Assembly: GCA_005879095.1 (NCBI GenBank)
Contig: VBLM01000091.1
Coordinates: 1-11,160, forward strand
Direction of reading: 5' to 3'
Length of the DNA: 11,160 bases
From: Deltaproteobacteria bacterium
Lineage (GTDB): Bacteria; Myxococcota; Myxococcia; Myxococcales; 40CM-4-68-19
Shown here in pieces: positions 7,241 to 11,160 of the stretch (positions are counted from its first letter, which is position 1; each line of letters starts with the position of its first letter). Under the pieces are notes generated by a model. That model saw nothing but the letters and a program-made list of their open reading frames with translations, was not told where the DNA came from and did not search any database. A program made the translations under genes and the position numbers.

Positions 7241-8121
7241 TGGATCGCTTTCTCCAATACGCCGTCGCCGGACTCTCGGCCGGAAGACTCTACGCGCTGG
7301 TCGCGCTCGGGCTGGTGCTCATCTACAAGTCGACACGCGTGCTCAACTTCGCGCACGGCGACGTCGCTACGTTCGGCACCTTCGCCGCGTTCGCGCTCCT
7401 CTCGCGCGATCACTCATTCTGGATCGCGCTCCCGGCGGCGCTGCTCGCGGGCGCGGCAGCTTCCGTGCTCTTCTATTTCGGCGTGCTGGCGCCCGCGCAA
7501 CGCAAGGGCGCGACGCTGCTCGGGCAGGTGATCCTCACCATCGGCCTCGCGCTCATCCTGCAGGGCGTGGTCGTGTTCGCCTTCGGCACCGAGCCGGACC
7601 GGATGCCGTTTCCTCTCTCGGACAGCGAATCGCGCCGGTTCGGGCCGGTGTACGTCAGCGAGCTGTCGCTGGGGACGCTGGCAGCGGCCCTCGCCGCTTG
7701 CGTCGCGGTCTACCTGGTCGTGCAGCGGACGCGCCTCGGCCTGGCGATGCGCGCCGTGTCCGAGAATCTGATCGCGGCGCAGACGCTGGGCATTCCGACG
7801 CGGCGTGTGCTCGCGTTCGCCTGGGCAACGGCTTCTGCGCTGGCCGTCGTCGCCGGATTGTTCCTCGCGCCGGCGCTGCTGCTCGATCCGTTCTTCATGC
7901 TCGATCCGTTCCTGAAAGGCTTTGCCGCGGCTGTCCTCGGCGGCCTGGGGAGCCTGCCGGGCGCGGTGGTGGGTGGGCTCGTGCTCGGTGTCGCCGAGAG
8001 CCTGGCCGGCGCGTACGCCGGGATCGCCTTCAAGAAGACGCTCGCGTTCGTCGTCATCCGCGCCGTCCTGCAGGTGCTGACAGAAGGCCTGCTGGGAAAG
8101 CCGTTCAAGGAGCGCGTCTAG
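7240..8121 (+). CDS. livH: Branched-chain amino acid-type ABC transporter permease LivH
   Basis: This 293-residue inner-membrane permease is the partner of LivM. Motifs seen are NFAHGD at residues 36-41, the coupling loop with RLGLAMRAVSEN at about 165-176 followed by AAQTLGI, and GGLGSLPGAVVGG at 234-246. All three are standard for LivH. Hydrophobic segments alternate through most of the length. The start ATG 7240 overlaps the livM stop by one base (TGATG) with only a weak ribosome binding site, so translation probably depends on livM. It is the last gene of the tightly overlapping transporter block. After its stop, 100 bases follow before the next gene, with no convincing terminator hairpin. 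Confidence 0.93.
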   Translation: MDRFLQYAVAGLSAGRLYALVALGLVLIYKSTRVLNFAHGDVATFGTFAAFALLSRDHSFWIALPAALLAGAAASVLFYFGVLAPAQRKGATLLGQVILTIGLALILQGVVVFAFGTEPDRMPFPLSDSESRRFGPVYVSELSLGTLAAALAACVAVYLVVQRTRLGLAMRAVSENLIAAQTLGIPTRRVLAFAWATASALAVVAGLFLAPALLLDPFFMLDPFLKGFAAAVLGGLGSLPGAVVGGLVLGVAESLAGAYAGIAFKKTLAFVVIRAVLQVLTEGLLGKPFKERV

Positions 8122-8221
8122 CCCGACGTGGAACTGCCGTTGACGCGCACTGACTAGCATTCCGGATCTGGCGGGTGTTGCTCGTTGCGACGGGGGAGCT
8201 GCCCGGAAAAGGGGGAAATGA

Positions 8222-8554
8222 ATGCCGCGACAGATACTGCAGGTGAATCTGAAGTTCAGCATCCCACGCGCGGATTTGGCGGCGGCATGGCTCGGCGCGG
8301 CCCAACCGATTGCGGAAACGCCCGGCCTCGACTGGAAGGTGTGGTTGATGAACGAGGCGGAGCACGAGGCCGGCGGAATCTATCTCTTCGAGAGCAGAGC
8401 GGCCGCAGAAGCATACCTGGCGGGGCCGATCGTCGCCGCGCTCAAGTCCAGCCCGGCCATCAGCGACATCAGCGCGAAGCTGTTCGACGTGATGCCGGAT
8501 CACAGCGCGATCACCAGAGCGCCGCTGAGCTCCGGGCTGGCAGCAGCCGCGTAA
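8222..8554 (+). CDS. YdhR-like small protein (putative monooxygenase family)
   Basis: This is a 110-residue protein. The WKVW at residues 38-41 and HEAGGIYLF at 48-56, then A-x-A-Y-L at about 65-69 and K-x-F-D-V near 86-90, match the YdhR family (about 100 residues in E. coli). Those proteins are dimeric alpha/beta-barrel proteins annotated as putative monooxygenases, with no proven reaction. It should be cytoplasmic. The C-terminal tail after about residue 95 is low-complexity and Ala-rich. The start ATG 8222 has GGGGG at 8211-8215 six bases upstream. The overlapping ATG at 8218 is in another frame and opens a product without recognisable features. The gene stands apart, 100 bases after livH and 90 before the CoA-transferase, so it may be a separately transcribed unit or a loosely spaced operon member. 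The family call is by motif memory and fairly sure; the function is not known. Confidence 0.8.
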   Translation: MPRQILQVNLKFSIPRADLAAAWLGAAQPIAETPGLDWKVWLMNEAEHEAGGIYLFESRAAAEAYLAGPIVAALKSSPAISDISAKLFDVMPDHSAITRAPLSSGLAAAA

Positions 8555-8582
8555 CTCGTACGTATTCAGCCGGGCTGGTAGC
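8532..8582 (+). repeat. Short imperfect direct repeat around the ydhR-like stop codon
   Basis: CCGGGCTGGCAGC at 8532-8544 recurs as CCGGGCTGGTAGC at 8570-8582, with 12 of 13 bases identical and a 38-base period. The first copy is in the last codons of the YdhR-like gene and the second is in the intergenic gap. It may be a small duplication or chance in G+C-rich DNA. Confidence 0.4.
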
Positions 8583-8591
8583 GAGCTCGCT
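8580..8591. promoter_or_regulatory. Perfect 12-bp palindrome upstream of the CoA-transferase
   Basis: AGCGAGCTCGCT is its own reverse complement with no loop. It lies in the 90-base gap between the YdhR-like gene and the CoA-transferase start and adjoins the second copy of the direct repeat. The absence of a loop and of a following T-run argues against a terminator. It could be a dimeric-regulator operator, but a palindrome this short can also occur by chance. Confidence 0.25.
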
Positions 8592-8632
8592 GCTTGACCC
8601 GGAACGCTTCCCGGGAGCAGATCGGCGCGCGT

Positions 8633-8638
8633 GGGAGG
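8633..8638 (+). promoter_or_regulatory. Shine-Dalgarno sequence for the CoA-transferase
   Basis: GGGAGG lies six bases before ATG 8645. It supports that start over the in-frame ATG 8594, whose extra 17 residues are not part of the CoA-transferase fold. Confidence 0.7.
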
Positions 8639-8644
8639 CGCCGC

Positions 8645-9773
8645 ATGTCCGAAGGAGCGCTGGCCGGCATTCGTGTAATCGAGGTCGGCAATTTCATGGC
8701 CGCGCCGTTCTGCACGATGCAGCTCGCGGATCTGGGCGCCGACGTCATCAAGATCGAGAATCCCGACGGCGGCGATCAGGTGCGCACCACCGCGCCGTTC
8801 CTCGACGGTGAATCGTCGAGCTTCATCCGTCTCAACCGCAACAAGCGGTCACTGGCGCTGGACCTCAAGTCGCCGGCCGGCAAGGAAGTCTTCCGCAAGC
8901 TCGTTCGCCGCGCGGATCTGCTGGTGGAGAACCTGCGGCCGGGGACGATGGGCGACCTGGAGCTCGATTGGCCGCGGCTCTCGCAGCTCAATCCGCGGCT
9001 CGTCTACGTGGCCGCGTCGGGCTGGGGGCAGGAGGGACCGTACGCGCAGCGGCCCGGGCTGGACATCATCGCGCAGGGGATGAGCGGGCTGATGTCGATC
9101 ACCGGCGAGGAAGGCGGCCGCGCGCCGGTCAAGGTCGGCGTGCCACTGACCGACCTGACCTGCGCCCTGTACGGCGCGGTCGCGGCGCTGTCGGCGCTGC
9201 GCGTGCGCGAGCGGACCGGGCGCGGGCAGTTCATCGACGTCTGCCTGTTCGAAGCCGGCGTCTCGCTCGCGGTGTGGGAAGCGGGCCGGTACTTCGCCAC
9301 CGGCGAGATTCCGCGCGCCCTCGGGTCGGCCCACCAGACGTCCGCGCCGTACCAGGCGCTCAAAGCGAGCGACGGCTTTTTCACGATCGGCGCGACTTCA
9401 GTCCCGAATTGGCGCGCGCTCTGCAAGGTGCTGGGTCTCGAGCAACTCGAGAATGACGCGCGATTCGCCAAGAACCACCTGCGCCACCAGAATCGGCGCG
9501 AGCTGATTCCGCTGATCGAAGCAGTGACGGTCGCGAAGCCGGTCGCATGATCCGCACCTCGCCGCGCGCGGGTTCTTTTCCGAGGCGCCGCACGCAAAGC
9601 TGGGCCCGGTGAAGCAGATCGGCTCGCCGATGCGTCTCTCGGAAACGCCGCCCCGGATGCGGCGCGCCGGACCGCTGCTCGGCGAGCACACCGCGGAAGT
9701 GCTGCGCGAGCTCGACGTTCCGGAGGAGGAGATCCGCCGGCTGCACGCATCCGGCGTGATCCGCACGCCATGA
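8645..9773 (+). pseudogene. CaiB/BaiF (class III) CoA-transferase, disrupted by frameshift and apparent internal deletion
   Basis: The gene opens as a normal class III CoA-transferase. It has A-G-I-R-V-I-E at the N-terminus, LGADVIKIENPDGGDQVR near residues 30-47 and the catalytic aspartate D170 in VPLTDLTCALYGA, matching Asp169 of formyl-CoA transferase. This frame stops at TGA 9548-9550 after 301 residues; the family is usually about 400. From 9549 another frame continues unmistakably as the missing C-terminus: DPHLAARGFF, then LGPVKQIGSP, then PLLGEHTAEVL, ending at TGA 9771-9773. Between the two halves about 25 residues are missing, including the conserved segment usually reading G-V-P-x-G-P. 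A single-base slip therefore cannot explain it. The frame change fits loss of 3n+2 bases. The original stop overlapped the crotonase start (ATGA), showing the full-length gene once ran to 9773. The protein is probably inactive unless this is an assembly error. The family transfers CoA between carboxylates; the substrate is unknown. Confidence 0.85.
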
Positions 9774-10549
9774 GCTCCGAAGAAATCCTCTTCGAAGCGA
9801 AGGACGGCATCGCCTGGCTGATCTTCAACCGGCCCCAGGCGCGCAACGCGATGACGTTCTCGATGTACGACCGCCTCGGCGAGCTGTGCGCGCAGGTCAA
9901 TTCGGACGAGTCGGTGCGCGTGCTGATCCTGCGCGGCGCGGGCGACAAGGCCTTCGTCGCCGGCACCGACATCTCGCAGTTCCGCTCTTTCGACAAGCCC
10001 GAGCACGCCACCGCGTACGAAGCGCGGATGGACCGGGTCTTCGACGCGCTCGAGGACGTGCGGGTGCCGACCATCGCGGCCATCCAGGGCGCCTGCACCG
10101 GCGGTGGCGCGGGCATCGCCGCGGCCTGCGATCTGCGGATCGGCGCGCCCTCGGCAAAGTTCGGCTTTCCCATCGCGCGGACCCTGGGGAACACGCTCTC
10201 GACGCGCAACTTCGCGCGGCTGGCCGGACTGATCGGCGTGGCGCGCACCAAGGACATCATCTTCCTCGCGCGGCTGATGGACGCCGAGGAGATGCGTGCG
10301 ATCGGCCTGCTCAACGAAGTCACCGGCGAGGGCGACCTCCATGCACGCGCGGAGGAGATGGCGCGCACGTTGATGGAACACGCGCCGATCACGCTGCGCA
10401 CCGCCAAGCGCGCGTTGAACGAAGTGCTGCGCGGCTGGGCGCCGAAGAGCAGCTCCGCGCACGTGATCGAAGCGTACATGAGCGGCGACTTCAAAGAGGG
10501 AATCGAAGCGTTTCTCGGCAAGCGCAAGCCGCGATGGAAAGGCAAATGA
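9770..10549 (+). CDS. Enoyl-CoA hydratase/isomerase (crotonase) family protein lacking canonical glutamates
   Basis: This 259-residue crotonase-fold protein is of normal length for the family. The CoA and oxyanion-hole elements are present: AFVAGTDI at residues 61-68, and GACTGGGAGIA at 107-117 followed by ACDLRIG. The two positions that hold catalytic glutamates in classical enoyl-CoA hydratases (Glu144 and Glu164 in rat) read G115 (GGGAGIA instead of GGGxELA) and I135 (FGFPI instead of FGxPE). Simple hydration by the textbook mechanism is therefore unlikely. It may be an isomerase, hydrolase, decarboxylase or lyase on a CoA ester. The variant FGFPIARTLGN looks like a recurring subfamily rather than decay. 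ATG 9770 overlaps the ancestral CoA-transferase stop (ATGA) and lacks its own strong ribosome binding site, so its translation may have depended on the now truncated upstream frame. Its stop overlaps the next start. Confidence 0.87.
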   Translation: MSSEEILFEAKDGIAWLIFNRPQARNAMTFSMYDRLGELCAQVNSDESVRVLILRGAGDKAFVAGTDISQFRSFDKPEHATAYEARMDRVFDALEDVRVPTIAAIQGACTGGGAGIAAACDLRIGAPSAKFGFPIARTLGNTLSTRNFARLAGLIGVARTKDIIFLARLMDAEEMRAIGLLNEVTGEGDLHARAEEMARTLMEHAPITLRTAKRALNEVLRGWAPKSSSAHVIEAYMSGDFKEGIEAFLGKRKPRWKGK

Positions 10550-11160
10550 GCGGGCGGCATTTCCTGCAGATCCCCGGGCCGACCAACGTGCCCGATCGCG
10601 TGCTGCGCGCGATCGATCGCGCGACGATCGATCACCGCGGTCCCGAGTTCGCGCGGCTGGCGAAGGAGATCCTTCCCGGGCTGCAGAAGGTCTTCCGCAC
10701 CCAGGGGCCGGTGGTGGTCTATCCCTCGTCAGGCACCGGCGCATGGGAGGCGGCGCTGGTGAATACGCTCGAGCCCGGCGACCTCGTCCTCATGTGCGAG
10801 ACCGGCCACTTCGCCACGCTCTGGAAGCAGATGGCGGAGAACCTCGGGTACCGGGTCGAGTTCATCCCTGGCGACTGGCGGCACGGCGCGGACCCCGCTG
10901 CAGTCGAGAGACGACTCAGCAAGGATGTTCGTGCCGTGGCCGTGGTGCACAACGAGACCTCGACCGGCGTCACCAGCCGAATTCCCGAGATCCGCGCGGC
11001 GATCGATCGCGCCCGGCATCCCGCGCTGCTGCTCGTTGACACCGTCTCGTCGCTCGCGTGCATGCCCTATTTCCACGACGACTGGGGCGTCGACGTGACC
11101 GTCTGCGGCTCGCAGAAAGGCCTGATGCTGCCGCCCGGCCTCGGCTTCAACGCGATTTCG
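10546..11160 (+). CDS. sgaA: Serine-glyoxylate aminotransferase (class V), N-terminal part
   Basis: The first 205 residues are present and the gene continues past the window end (the family is about 400). It starts MSGRHFLQIPGPTNVPDRVL and contains DHRGPEFARL and YPSSGTGAWEAAL, the PLP phosphate/cofactor-contact region. It also has ETGHFATLW, then HNETSTGV and the PLP-binding aspartate D165 in LLVDTVSSL. The Schiff-base lysine is K191 in CGSQKGLMLPPG. This set, especially IPGDWRHG and GSQKGLMLPPG, matches serine-glyoxylate aminotransferase of the serine cycle and relatives, rather than generic alanine-glyoxylate enzymes. The reaction is serine plus glyoxylate to hydroxypyruvate plus glycine. 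ATG 10546 overlaps the crotonase stop (ATGA) and has GGAAAGG at 10536-10542 close upstream. Its place in an operon of CoA-ester enzymes suggests that glyoxylate or a related oxo acid is a product of the pathway (inference). No defect is visible in the part present. Confidence 0.9.
   Translation, partial: MSGRHFLQIPGPTNVPDRVLRAIDRATIDHRGPEFARLAKEILPGLQKVFRTQGPVVVYPSSGTGAWEAALVNTLEPGDLVLMCETGHFATLWKQMAENLGYRVEFIPGDWRHGADPAAVERRLSKDVRAVAVVHNETSTGVTSRIPEIRAAIDRARHPALLLVDTVSSLACMPYFHDDWGVDVTVCGSQKGLMLPPGLGFNAIS

Noticed and set aside
8140..8168. TTGACG 8140-8145 with TAGCAT 8155-8160 as a promoter for the YdhR-like gene
   Set aside because: Each hexamer resembles its consensus, but they are only nine bases apart, and no -10 lies at the proper distance from the first.
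8122..8221. Transcription terminator after livH
   Set aside because: No stable G+C hairpin followed by a T-run is visible on the + strand in this gap.
9548..9560. Programmed ribosomal frameshift joining the two CoA-transferase halves
   Set aside because: No slippery run or downstream stem is evident, and a frameshift would not restore the missing ~25 residues with the conserved G-V-P-x-G-P segment.
10606..10623. Perfect 18-bp palindrome CGCGCGATCGATCGCGCG inside the aminotransferase gene
   Set aside because: It encodes ordinary conserved residues (R-A-I-D-R-A) with the window's favoured codons, so a chance palindrome in G+C-rich coding DNA is the simpler explanation.
9004..10635. A 543-codon open frame on the minus strand opposite the CoA-transferase and crotonase
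   Set aside because: It is a shadow of conserved + strand genes. The translation is low-complexity Arg/Ser/Ala-rich and spans the junctions between three real genes.

Overview
The window is a G+C-rich (about two thirds by eye), densely packed stretch of bacterial chromosome in which every gene I can support reads on the + strand. A periplasmic binding protein, class III CoA-transferase, crotonase and serine-glyoxylate aminotransferase families together suggest a metabolically versatile Gram-negative bacterium. A beta- or deltaproteobacterium/myxococcote-like soil lineage, or one of the uncultured high-G+C phyla, would fit. The sequence alone does not settle the taxon. I see no RNA genes, CRISPR arrays, insertion sequences or phage genes.

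Layout. (1) 2-1885: the C-terminal tail of an AraC/GlxA-type regulator, a MOSC-domain protein, and a ketopantoate-reductase-family gene that overlaps the MOSC stop by one base. (2) 1923-8121: a complete branched-chain-amino-acid-type (LivKGFMH) ABC importer in the order livK-livG-livF-[acyl-CoA ligase]-livM-livH. The AMP-forming ligase gene lies inside the transporter genes, and every junction from livG to livH overlaps by 1-7 bases. (3) 8222-11160: a small YdhR-like protein, a class III (CaiB/BaiF) CoA-transferase that is broken here by a frameshift plus an apparent internal deletion, an enoyl-CoA hydratase-family protein without the two canonical catalytic glutamates, and the first 205 residues of a serine-glyoxylate aminotransferase that runs off the window. 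The last three genes are joined by ATGA overlaps.

How the genes may work together (inference). The importer would bring a small acid or amino acid across the inner membrane, and the co-encoded ligase would convert a carboxylate to its CoA thioester. The downstream CoA-transferase, crotonase-fold enzyme and aminotransferase would process CoA esters and an oxo/amino acid such as glyoxylate. The substrate cannot be read from the sequence. Liv-type importers are known to carry aromatic and other carboxylic acids and amides as well as Leu/Ile/Val, and a CoA ligase between the transporter genes favours a carboxylic acid.

I did not find an obviously new defence, mobile or RNA system. The points most worth a second look are the broken CoA-transferase, the glutamate-less crotonase beside it, and the ligase embedded in the Liv operon.
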